Positions 1 through 6,054 of a DNA stretch of 10,251 nucleotides are shown piece by piece. A model generated the notes under the pieces. It searched no databases. It had not been told where the DNA came from and saw nothing but the letters and a program-made list of their open reading frames with translations. The stretch spans positions 1 through 10,251 of the forward strand of contig JABZHC010000031.1 of NCBI GenBank assembly GCA_015259035.1. The letters are read 5' to 3'. Made by a program: the position numbers and the translations under genes. Source of the DNA: Atopobium sp. (lineage in GTDB: Bacteria > Actinomycetota > Coriobacteriia > Coriobacteriales > Atopobiaceae). Numbering within the stretch: the first letter of the stretch is position 1; each line of letters opens with the position of its first letter.

Positions 1-30
1 GGTCTGCAGGGTTAGATGGGTCTGCAGGGG
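1..30. repeat. Short direct repeat encoding a PADPSN linker
   Basis: GGTCTGCAGGG occurs at 1-11 and again at 19-29, an 18-base period. It encodes PADPSNPAD on the minus strand. It may be the first visible units of a longer in-frame tandem array beyond the left edge, but only two copies are visible. Confidence 0.45.
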
Positions 31-820
31 TCTCGGTATTTGATCGCCAAATTGCATAGAGGGTATAGACCTCATCAGTCTTGCCTGGGAGTGCTTCGGC
101 GGTGGAGTGACCTGGAACGTGCTCTGCATCACGAATGCTTATTGGTGTTGTTAACGTACTAGCTGGAGCAGTAACGTCGTTTTTATTCCTCGAAAAACCA
201 ACAAGAGTATAGCCGTCACGAGTGACCTTGGAAGCAGCCCTAACGTTATGCATATTTGCTGGGAGGAAGTCGTTGCGCTCATACATTTCGTGGACACCGC
301 CCTCGAAGTGACCGCCGTTAGCATCAATGACGAGTCGATACTGAACATCGGCATTGCCATCTTTTGGCTGCCAGACTGCGTGGAACGTTTCGACGTTAAG
401 CGTGTCAATCTCACGAGTCTCACCTGGTGCCATCTCGTCACTACCGTCCTCAGTCATCCACTTGACAACAGTATGACCATCTGGGTCAGTAAGACCTGAT
501 GGAGCGGTTACCTGTGCGCCAGAGTCACCGATAAATTTAGTACCATTGAGAGAAACGTCACTTACGAACTGTGTAGCAAATTTGTCGCTAGGTACGTTCT
601 CGCGAGCACCTGGAATGTTGCCCTGGGTAAAGGTGAATGTTGAGGATGTTGGATCAGCGGTTGATGCGACTGGAGCCTCAACTGTGGTAGTAGCTGCATC
701 TGATGAAGTCTCAGCAAATACAGGGGTCACTCCAGCAACAAGTGACGAAGTTGCAATAGTTGCTGCGGTTACACAAACAACAATGCGTCTTTTAGTCTCT
801 TCACGAAAAAACTTTGACAT
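1..820 (-). CDS. Secreted surface protein with InlB/Listeria-Bacteroides-type repeats (N-terminal part, runs off left edge)
   Basis: The reading frame is open from ATG at 818-820 to the window edge (273 codons, no stop), so this is the N-terminal part of a larger protein. Residues 1-36 form a signal peptide: a basic start (KRR at 10-12), a hydrophobic core at 13-31 and a VFA cleavage site before Glu37. A Thr/Ala-rich stretch follows. Two segments resemble Listeria-Bacteroides (InlB B-type) repeats. One spans about 104-150, with HTVVKWMTEDG and TFHAVW. The other spans about 160-258, with a YRLVIDANGG strand, GYTLVGFSRNK and VYTLYAIW. The fragment ends in a Pro/Asp/Asn linker (PADPSNPAD). A purine-rich AAAGGAACG lies 4-5 bases before the start. 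Proteins of this kind are usually wall-anchored adhesin-like molecules, but any LPXTG anchor would lie outside the window. Gene and export call are secure; function is unknown. Confidence 0.85.
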   Translation of the reverse strand, partial: MSKFFREETKRRIVVCVTAATIATSSLVAGVTPVFAETSSDAATTTVEAPVASTADPTSSTFTFTQGNIPGARENVPSDKFATQFVSDVSLNGTKFIGDSGAQVTAPSGLTDPDGHTVVKWMTEDGSDEMAPGETREIDTLNVETFHAVWQPKDGNADVQYRLVIDANGGHFEGGVHEMYERNDFLPANMHNVRAASKVTRDGYTLVGFSRNKNDVTAPASTLTTPISIRDAEHVPGHSTAEALPGKTDEVYTLYAIWRSNTETPADPSNPAD

Positions 821-869
821 GCCCGTTCCTTTCTTTTTAGAGCAAATATCCCGCTCTTATCTATCTTCT

Positions 870-894
870 ATGGTTTACTTACATTGCAAACCAT
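870..894. promoter_or_regulatory. Perfect 7-bp inverted repeat upstream of the surface-protein gene
   Basis: ATGGTTT (870-876) and AAACCAT (888-894) form a perfect inverted repeat with an 11-base spacer, 50 bases upstream of the minus-strand start. With half-sites about 18 bases centre to centre it could be an operator for a dimeric regulator, or a 5' UTR hairpin. A -35-like TTGCAA on the minus strand (884-889) lies inside it. No regulator is identifiable from sequence. Confidence 0.35.
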
Positions 895-979
895 TACACA
901 CTAATATCAATTCACAAGTTCTTTATGCATCTAATTGCTATCTTTTCTGAGAATTAGACATATTCATTGCCCTTAAAGG

Positions 980-997
980 ATATATATATATATATAT
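980..997. repeat. (AT)9 dinucleotide tract
   Basis: An uninterrupted AT dinucleotide run of nine units lies in the divergent regulatory region, about 160 bases upstream of the surface-protein start and 255 upstream of asnA. Such tracts can change length by slipped-strand mispairing. Confidence 0.85.
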
Positions 998-1251
998 TTG
1001 ATATGAGAATATAGTATTCATTTAATGCACATATTTGTTTAGATTATAAATAGGTATGTCTAGTTGCTATGTATTCAAATGGACATCTTCATAAATATAA
1101 ATTGTCTCTTAAAAACACTGATATAACCTCAGGTATATTTCACTCTTTTTGACAAAACGGTTAAATCACACGGGTTTCTCGCCAAAGGGTTATGGAAAGA
1201 AGGCAAAATCAGCGCAATCGATTTTTTAGCGCTCTCTTGCAAGGAGACCAC

Positions 1252-2253
1252 ATGACCAAGATTCCAGAGGGCTACCGTTCAAGCCTTTCGCTTTACGATA
1301 CGCAGAAAGCTATTGAGCAGGTCAAGAACGTGTTTCTGACCAAGCTGTGCGCCGCGCTGAAGCTGTCGCGCGTCACCGCTCCGCTGATCGTTGACCCGCT
1401 TACCGGTATGAACGACAACCTCAATGGCGTCGAGCATCCGGTTGCTTTTGACCTGCCAAACGTGGGCAAGAACGCCGAGGTGGTCCAGTCCCTTGCAAAA
1501 TGGAAACGCTATGCACTCTGGCGCTACAACTTTGCCGTCGGTCGCGGCCTGGTCTGCGATATGAACGCTATCCGTCGCGACGAACAGCCCGATAACCTGC
1601 ACTCCATTTACGTGGACCAGTGGGACTGGGAGCGCATCATCACGCAGGATGAGCGCAACACCGATACGCTGGAGGACGCTGTCTGCCGCATTGTTGAGGC
1701 AATCTGCGGCACGCTCGACGAGCTCAAGTGGCACTATCCCCAGCTCAACACGCAGCTCAGCCGCGAGGTTACCTTTGTAACCTCTCAGGAGCTGGAGGAC
1801 CTCTACCCTACCCAGACGCCTAAGCAGCGAGAAGATTTGTTTGTTCGCGAGCATCCAACCACGTTTATCGTGGGCATTGGCGGCGCTCTGAACTCCGGCC
1901 AGCCTCACGACTTCAGGTCACCCGACTACGACGACTGGTCGCTCAACGGCGACCTGCTGTTCTGGGACGAGACCCTAGACTCTGCGATTGAAATCAGCAG
2001 TATGGGCATTCGCGTTGACGCTGAGGCGCTTAAGTCACAGCTGGCAATTGCTGGATGCGAGGACCGCCTTGAGCTGCCGTTCCACAAGATGCTCGTTGAT
2101 GGTGAGCTGCCCTTTACCATTGGTGGCGGCATCGGTCAGAGCCGTCTCTGCATGCTGCTGCTAGAAAAAGCGCACGTAGGAGAGGTGCAAGCATCTATCT
2201 GGGACAAGCAGACCGAAGATTGTTGCGCTGAAGCTGGCGTTTCTCTGCTCTAA
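1252..2253 (+). CDS. asnA: Aspartate--ammonia ligase (asparagine synthetase A)
   Basis: AsnA makes L-asparagine from L-aspartate, ammonia and ATP, releasing AMP and pyrophosphate, in the cytoplasm. The 333-residue product matches the family length (330 in E. coli) and its class-II-synthetase-like core. Visible motifs are SLAKWKRYALWRY (80-92), LHSIYVDQWDWERI (116-129), VGIGGALNSGQPHD (207-220), SPDYDDWSLNGD (223-234), ELSSMGIRVDA-like EISSMGIRVDA (247-257) and TIGGGIGQSRLCMLLL (289-304). The start at 1252 is chosen because AAGGAGA (1241-1247) sits 4 bases before it and the protein aligns from there. An in-frame ATG at 1192 would add 20 residues that do not belong to the family and lacks a good binding site. 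No convincing intrinsic terminator follows. Identification is very secure. Confidence 0.97.
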   Translation: MTKIPEGYRSSLSLYDTQKAIEQVKNVFLTKLCAALKLSRVTAPLIVDPLTGMNDNLNGVEHPVAFDLPNVGKNAEVVQSLAKWKRYALWRYNFAVGRGLVCDMNAIRRDEQPDNLHSIYVDQWDWERIITQDERNTDTLEDAVCRIVEAICGTLDELKWHYPQLNTQLSREVTFVTSQELEDLYPTQTPKQREDLFVREHPTTFIVGIGGALNSGQPHDFRSPDYDDWSLNGDLLFWDETLDSAIEISSMGIRVDAEALKSQLAIAGCEDRLELPFHKMLVDGELPFTIGGGIGQSRLCMLLLEKAHVGEVQASIWDKQTEDCCAEAGVSLL

Positions 2254-2331
2254 TCCTCCGCTCAAAAGCGCGGCGCAGAGCCACCTCGCTTCACTCTCAA
2301 CGCGCTCAGATGCCCTCAAGACTAAAACATT

Positions 2332-2361
2332 TTGGTGTTTCTCCTGTTATAACGCTACAAT
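2332..2361 (+). promoter_or_regulatory. Candidate sigma-A-type promoter for the zinc-ribbon membrane protein gene
   Basis: TTGGTG (2332-2337) and TACAAT (2356-2361) are separated by 18 bases, about 58 bases upstream of the start at 2420. A clear AAGGAG binding site lies at 2407-2412. This would let the gene be transcribed independently of asnA, whose stop is 166 bases upstream. Confidence 0.5.
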
Positions 2362-2419
2362 AGGAACTCAGTTTAACCAATAGCCGCTGGGTACTACTGG
2401 CGATTTAAGGAGCGACTCT

Positions 2420-3799
2420 ATGAATTGCCCCAACTGCGGAGCTGAAGTTGACAAGCACGCTGAGCTCTGTTCTAACTGCGGACAGAAGCTTTCGGACGTC
2501 GCGGACACGGCACGTCCTTCGGACGTCGCAGATGCTACGGACATTGCGGACGTCGAGAAGCCCGATGCGCTCGCAGAACCCACAGAACCCACACTAGAAA
2601 CCTCGCTTCTTGAGATGCCAGCTGACGACTCCTACATCTCCCCAGATGAGGCGCCTACGACCGTCGCTAGTCCTGCCGCTGACGTCGACCCTACCGCCGT
2701 CGCGGCCGCCGCAGAACCCACAACCTTTATCAACGATCCGGATCGTATCAACGTCTTCACAGCCGACGACTATGATTCAACTGCTATTTCGCACTTCGAC
2801 CCTTCGCAGTTCACCGTTGTTTCAAGCGGACCTAGCTCCGTTGAGCGCAAGCAAACCAAGGACGGTTCAGACGCACTCCGCAAAGTTGCATTTGGCCTGC
2901 TTGCTGCTGTCTTAGTAGCAGGAGTTTTAGCCATCGCTTGGGTTTTTCAATCTCATCAAGATAATGCCGCGCAGCGTAACGCAGTTCAACAACGTATTGC
3001 TTCGTATCAAGAGCAGATTGAAAGCGTAAATGTTGATCCACACAGCGATAGCAGCCGCGTTGAGCTTCTCAATCAATACGAAAAACTTGCTGAAATTGAA
3101 GAACAAATCACCGGCGACCAGAAAAATGGCCAGTTCCGCCTTCCTAACGGCTCCGATGACTCAGGCGTCAACATTCTGAACAGTTCAATCTCTGATCGAC
3201 AGAAGAGCATTCGTAACTGGTTTGAGGCCGACTACAAGCGCAGGCTAACCGCAAACAGCTTCAACGATACAGATACCGCAAATACTATGGATCAAAAGTC
3301 TGTGGCAAATAAGCTTGCTGAACTACAGGCCCTTCTCGGCGACATAGAGCACGAGAAGGAAATCTGGGGCGACGATACAGGTAACAATTCAACCTATGAT
3401 TCATACCACTCTCGCGTATCTGACCAGATAAAGAAGGGTGAAACTCTTAAATCTGGCGTGGCCGAGAAGACCAAAAAAGAGCAAGAAAAGAAAGAAAAAG
3501 ACAAGAAAGACCTTGAGAAGGCACAGAGATGGGTGGGTACCTACAGCGGAACCGGTACTGACGGTAAGTCCATGGAGGTAGTCATCCAAAAAGATGGTAC
3601 TGTTATTTGGCGAATTGGTGGCGAGCCTGACGTAACAGGTTCATGGACAGGTGACGAGAAGGGCATTCAGCTTTCCTTCAACGGACAGGTAAGCCAGAGA
3701 AGCGAGCCTTTTACTCTTACCTCCACAAATGGCGGCCGTACGGTTTCAATCAGTTCTGAAAGCAGCACCTGGGACACTGATACTCTGACCAGAAAATAA
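2420..3799 (+). CDS. Zinc-ribbon, single-pass membrane protein with C-terminal lipocalin-like domain
   Basis: The 459-residue protein opens with a four-cysteine zinc ribbon (C3, C6, C17, C20; CPNCG...CSNCG). Residues about 25-150 are an acidic, Ala/Pro/Thr/Asp-rich disordered linker with DVAD-type imperfect repeats. One membrane helix lies at about 156-176 (VAFGLLAAVLVAGVLAIAWVF). Residues about 177-345 are helical and charged, with coiled-coil character, and 346-367 is very Lys/Glu-rich. The last 89 residues (371-459) start WVGTYSGTG and contain VIQKDGTVIWRI, GSWTGDEKGIQLSF and TLTSTNGGRTVSISS, a beta-rich pattern like small lipocalin-type domains. The likely topology is zinc ribbon inside and beta domain outside. 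The start is supported by AAGGAG 7 bases upstream. The gene converges on the sigma cluster, whose members share the zinc-ribbon-plus-membrane-helix design. Function is unknown; a sensor or envelope-stress role is inference. Confidence 0.85.
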   Translation: MNCPNCGAEVDKHAELCSNCGQKLSDVADTARPSDVADATDIADVEKPDALAEPTEPTLETSLLEMPADDSYISPDEAPTTVASPAADVDPTAVAAAAEPTTFINDPDRINVFTADDYDSTAISHFDPSQFTVVSSGPSSVERKQTKDGSDALRKVAFGLLAAVLVAGVLAIAWVFQSHQDNAAQRNAVQQRIASYQEQIESVNVDPHSDSSRVELLNQYEKLAEIEEQITGDQKNGQFRLPNGSDDSGVNILNSSISDRQKSIRNWFEADYKRRLTANSFNDTDTANTMDQKSVANKLAELQALLGDIEHEKEIWGDDTGNNSTYDSYHSRVSDQIKKGETLKSGVAEKTKKEQEKKEKDKKDLEKAQRWVGTYSGTGTDGKSMEVVIQKDGTVIWRIGGEPDVTGSWTGDEKGIQLSFNGQVSQRSEPFTLTSTNGGRTVSISSESSTWDTDTLTRK

Positions 3800-3864
3800 G
3801 AAATCCTGCTGAACAAGCTGAGTTCAGAAGGCTGTCTACAACAAACGTAAATCCAATAGAGACC

Positions 3865-3901
3865 ACTATAGCCAGCATCCAATATGGACACTGGCTATAG
3901 T
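3865..3901. terminator. Hairpin between convergent genes, likely bidirectional terminator
   Basis: ACTATAGCCAG (3865-3875) and CTGGCTATAGT (3891-3901) form a perfect 11-bp stem. An inner TCCA/TGGA pairing (3878-3881 with 3885-3888) extends it. It lies between the plus gene ending at 3799 and the minus gene ending at 3929. The flanking T tract is weak on both strands (ATTATT on plus), so efficiency is uncertain. A smaller CTGAAC/GTTCAG hairpin is at 3809-3827. Confidence 0.6.
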
Positions 3902-3928
3902 ATTATTCCTACACTAACCTGCTACTTG

Positions 3929-5854
3929 TTACTCTGAGAAGGTAACATTAGTTGTATACGGTTTGCCCAACGGAATAGATGTGTCACTAGGAAAATCAAC
4001 ATCGTAAGGAGAGATAGTCATATTAATATCTCTATCTAAATATTGATCCAAACCCTCTTGATCCACAATTTTAATAAATTGAATAGATACAATACGCTTC
4101 ATAACCCCATCAACATTAAAACCAGCTACTGACTGTGGCTTATCCAAAACAAAGATATAAAAAATTTCTTTGGAGTGGTCATAGCCTGGATTCGGATCAT
4201 TAATTCCTTGCAAATCAAGAACTTCTTGATAAGTGAGCCGCTCTAGCCTTCCATGTAACACTGTATCGCCATCTCCAGCAGGCCATTCAAATTCTAAAAA
4301 TGTATCCAAGGTAGGCTTTTCTTTAGCTGATATCCAAAAAATACGACTGGAACGGGAATTATTGTTTGGAGAATTATCAGCATTACCTTCAGATTCAAGA
4401 TTAATTGCAAGATGTCTGTCTATAAAAGAAATTTTGTAATGACGAGATGTTCCGTTTGGCCCACTTTCACCTAAAAGCAATCCGCTCATATCTTTTGAAG
4501 TATCTAAAAATCTATGAATATCTCCTTGAGATCCCTCCCAGATTGGCTCGCTTCCTGTATCTACCTCATAGGCCTTCATAGTATCTTTATCAAAGCTGAA
4601 AACTTTAATATACTTAGTTTTAGCATCTGATTGTTCAAGAAGAAGCTGTGGTATTTCGGGAGTAGAACTATCCATATATACTAATGCAAATTGATACGTA
4701 CAATTTGAGCAAGAAGATTCAGAATTTCCATAATTATAACTTGAAGCTCTAGAAACAATATCAGCATATTGCTCGTACATTGCTTTTTTAACTGGGTCTA
4801 CTTCTGGTGCGTCTTCCTCTTTGTTATTTGTTTCTTGAGTGCTCACTTCAGTCTCTTGGCTCTTTTGTTGAGAAGGACTAAATACTCCAGCAGAGTAAGC
4901 TATGCCTGCTCCTACAAAAGATAGAGTAACTACTCCAATAGCAATTTTTGTAGCAAGCGATTTAACGCCTAAACCTGCTGCCTTTGTAGCAGCTGCCTTA
5001 GCGCCTGCAGATGAGGCAGTCTTTGCAGCTAGTACGTTGCCCTTGGCCGCTGCTTTTCCTGCCGCCTGAGCTGCACCAGCTCCAGAAGCTGCGAGAAGAT
5101 GAGAAATCTTTGAAAGCGTCTCCGCCATAATTGCATCGGAGTTTTCTCCATGCGCAAGCCACATAAAGTACCAAATAGGAGACATACCAAACAGGCAAAT
5201 ACCTTGCTTTTTCTCCATCTCACGAATCTTTGTATTAAGAATCTCTTTACTGCTAAACAGTCTTGATTTAACCGTTCCTAACGGAATGTTGAGATACTCA
5301 GCAATTTCTTTTTGCTTTTTGTTCTCAATATAAAAAAGTTCAATACAAAGACGCTGCTCTTCGGTAAGTTCATTGAGCAGTACATCCATAAGGTTATAAG
5401 CTTCTTTTTTGTCAAGTCGTGCTTCAGGATTAAGCTCTATGCTTTCATCAGCAATATCAAAGAACTCGTCTTCAGTATCATCTGTCTTTTCAGCTTGATG
5501 ATCCCAAGTTTTCTTTTGACTTCTGCCGTAATCAATAATGCCCGACTTAACAACTGTATTAAACCAACCTCTAAAAGCTGCAGGCTGACCCTTGAACTGC
5601 TTCATGTTTTTAAAAGCACGCAGATAGAGCTCTTGCATGCAATCTTCAACATCTGCTCCTCTAAGACTTTGACAAACAAGCGCCCTTACCCAACCCTCAG
5701 TACATCTATAGATTTTCTCGACAGCATTTTGATCACCTCTGAGGAACTGAACTGCATAACAGCCCAGTTCATCTTCAAGTTTGTTTCCACAGATGTGACA
5801 AAACTTGTCAGAAGAGTCGTAGAGTTTGTTGCAGTTCAAGCAATACATTTTCAT
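3929..5854 (-). CDS. Zinc-ribbon sigma-70-family transmembrane protein, copy 1
   Basis: The 641-residue protein joins a transcription factor to an external domain. A zinc ribbon uses C5, C8, C19 and C22. Sigma region 2 spans about 34-115 (DVEDCMQELYLRAFKNMKQF; AFRGWFNTVVKSGIIDYGRSQKK-type end). An acidic linker runs 121-148. Sigma region 4 spans about 152-213, with the helix-turn-helix QKEIAEYLNIPLGTVKSRLF at 181-200. A hydrophobic patch is at 221-234, an Ala/Gly/Lys-rich stretch at 255-301, a membrane helix at about 303-325 and a Gln/Thr/Glu-rich stalk at 326-355. Residues 364-641 are the external domain. Typical ECF sigma factors are about 180-200 residues and lack all but the sigma part. 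Residue 110 is Gly where copy 2 has Val. The external part carries a CSNC pair (C382, C385) that copy 2 lacks. AGGAGG lies 11 bases upstream of the start, a long spacing. Role as a membrane-tethered, signal-responsive sigma factor is inferred. Confidence 0.85.
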   Translation of the reverse strand: MKMYCLNCNKLYDSSDKFCHICGNKLEDELGCYAVQFLRGDQNAVEKIYRCTEGWVRALVCQSLRGADVEDCMQELYLRAFKNMKQFKGQPAAFRGWFNTVVKSGIIDYGRSQKKTWDHQAEKTDDTEDEFFDIADESIELNPEARLDKKEAYNLMDVLLNELTEEQRLCIELFYIENKKQKEIAEYLNIPLGTVKSRLFSSKEILNTKIREMEKKQGICLFGMSPIWYFMWLAHGENSDAIMAETLSKISHLLAASGAGAAQAAGKAAAKGNVLAAKTASSAGAKAAATKAAGLGVKSLATKIAIGVVTLSFVGAGIAYSAGVFSPSQQKSQETEVSTQETNNKEEDAPEVDPVKKAMYEQYADIVSRASSYNYGNSESSCSNCTYQFALVYMDSSTPEIPQLLLEQSDAKTKYIKVFSFDKDTMKAYEVDTGSEPIWEGSQGDIHRFLDTSKDMSGLLLGESGPNGTSRHYKISFIDRHLAINLESEGNADNSPNNNSRSSRIFWISAKEKPTLDTFLEFEWPAGDGDTVLHGRLERLTYQEVLDLQGINDPNPGYDHSKEIFYIFVLDKPQSVAGFNVDGVMKRIVSIQFIKIVDQEGLDQYLDRDINMTISPYDVDFPSDTSIPLGKPYTTNVTFSE

Positions 5855-5865
5855 TTGGCGCTTAT

Positions 5866-5871
5866 CCTCCT
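5866..5871 (-). promoter_or_regulatory. Ribosome binding site of sigma copy 1
   Basis: AGGAGG on the minus strand is a full-strength Shine-Dalgarno, but it is 11 bases from ATG (5852-5854), longer than usual. The in-frame ATG two codons later would be further away still, so the first ATG is kept. Confidence 0.7.
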
Positions 5872-5893
5872 ATTTGATCTACTTATTTGTAAA

Positions 5894-5937
5894 CTAAGCA
5901 GACTTCTGTGCTTTCTTAGATAACAGATAGTAGAAAA
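5894..5937 (-). pseudogene. Relic of the 3' end of the zinc-ribbon membrane gene
   Basis: These 44 bases are identical to the last 44 bases of the gene at 8017-8763. They encode its final residues FYYLLSKKAQKSA and its TAG stop (5894-5896). Nothing upstream of 5937 continues the gene. The scrap was carried with the repeated segment and marks its boundary; it is not expected to be translated. Confidence 0.8.
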
Positions 5938-6054
5938 GACGCTATAACTTTTAAAGCCATAGTTCAGTACCTATGAAAGCAACTATATAAAAGAGTTAGT
6001 CAATACCAATTGACAAAATATCGGCCAGCTCAACCGCTTGTTAATCCTTACGCG
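5938..6054. other. Unique spacer between the two sigma genes, with candidate promoter and inverted repeat
   Basis: This is the only non-repeated sequence between the sigma genes. On the minus strand TTGGTA (6004-6009) and TATAGT (5982-5987) are 16 bases apart, a candidate promoter for copy 1. A perfect inverted repeat GTCAAT/ATTGAC (5999-6004 and 6009-6014, spacer ACCA) overlaps its -35 and could be an operator or a weak hairpin. No strong terminator for copy 2 was seen, so read-through from copy 2 is also possible. Confidence 0.35.

Larger units (their letters stand above)
821..1251. other. AT-rich divergent intergenic region between surface-protein gene and asnA
   Basis: This 431-base region holds no credible gene. 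It contains promoters for two divergent genes and is far more AT-rich than asnA. TTGACA at 1149-1154 is a perfect -35 hexamer facing asnA, but there is no good -10 at 16-18 bases (only GGGTTT-like sequence). The asnA promoter is therefore unresolved; TTGTCT (1101-1106) with TATAAC (1122-1127), 15 bases apart, is a weak alternative. AGCGC at 1211-1215 can pair with GCGCT at 1229-1233 just before the asnA ribosome binding site. No T-box motif (AGGGTGG-type) was seen. Confidence 0.6.
4785..5937. repeat. Long direct repeat, copy 1 (about 1153 bp)
   Basis: By eye this segment matches 6908-8060 at a constant offset of 2123 bases with one mismatch (5526 C, 7649 A). It covers the 5' 1070 bases of the sigma gene, its leader and the last 44 bases of the upstream zinc-ribbon gene. 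Similarity ends abruptly at 5937/8060. On the other side it breaks down from 4784/6907, where the external domains begin to differ. Confidence 0.92.

Noticed and set aside
546..950. 134-codon plus-strand frame
   Set aside because: It is antisense to the signal peptide region of the surface protein and runs into the intergenic region; there is no binding site.
1192..1251. 20-residue N-terminal extension of AsnA from an upstream ATG
   Set aside because: There is no family match for the extension, and a strong AAGGAGA site directs initiation at 1252.
821..1251. T-box riboswitch before asnA
   Set aside because: No AGGGTGG-type motif or terminator/antiterminator pair could be found.
1279..1908. 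209-codon minus-strand frame inside asnA
   Set aside because: It is a shadow of a certain gene in GC-richer DNA.
2486..2560. GACGTC-rich stretch as a regulatory repeat
   Set aside because: It lies within the coding region and is explained by the DVAD-type repeats of the acidic linker.
5312..5923. 203-codon plus-strand frame, repeated at 7435-8046
   Set aside because: It is antisense to the sigma regions and appears twice only because the DNA is repeated. The minus frame has clear sigma domains.
5938..5966. ECF-like promoter before sigma copy 1 (TGAAC and CGTC on the minus strand)
   Set aside because: The 20-base gap is longer than the usual 16-17, so an autoregulated ECF promoter is not supported.
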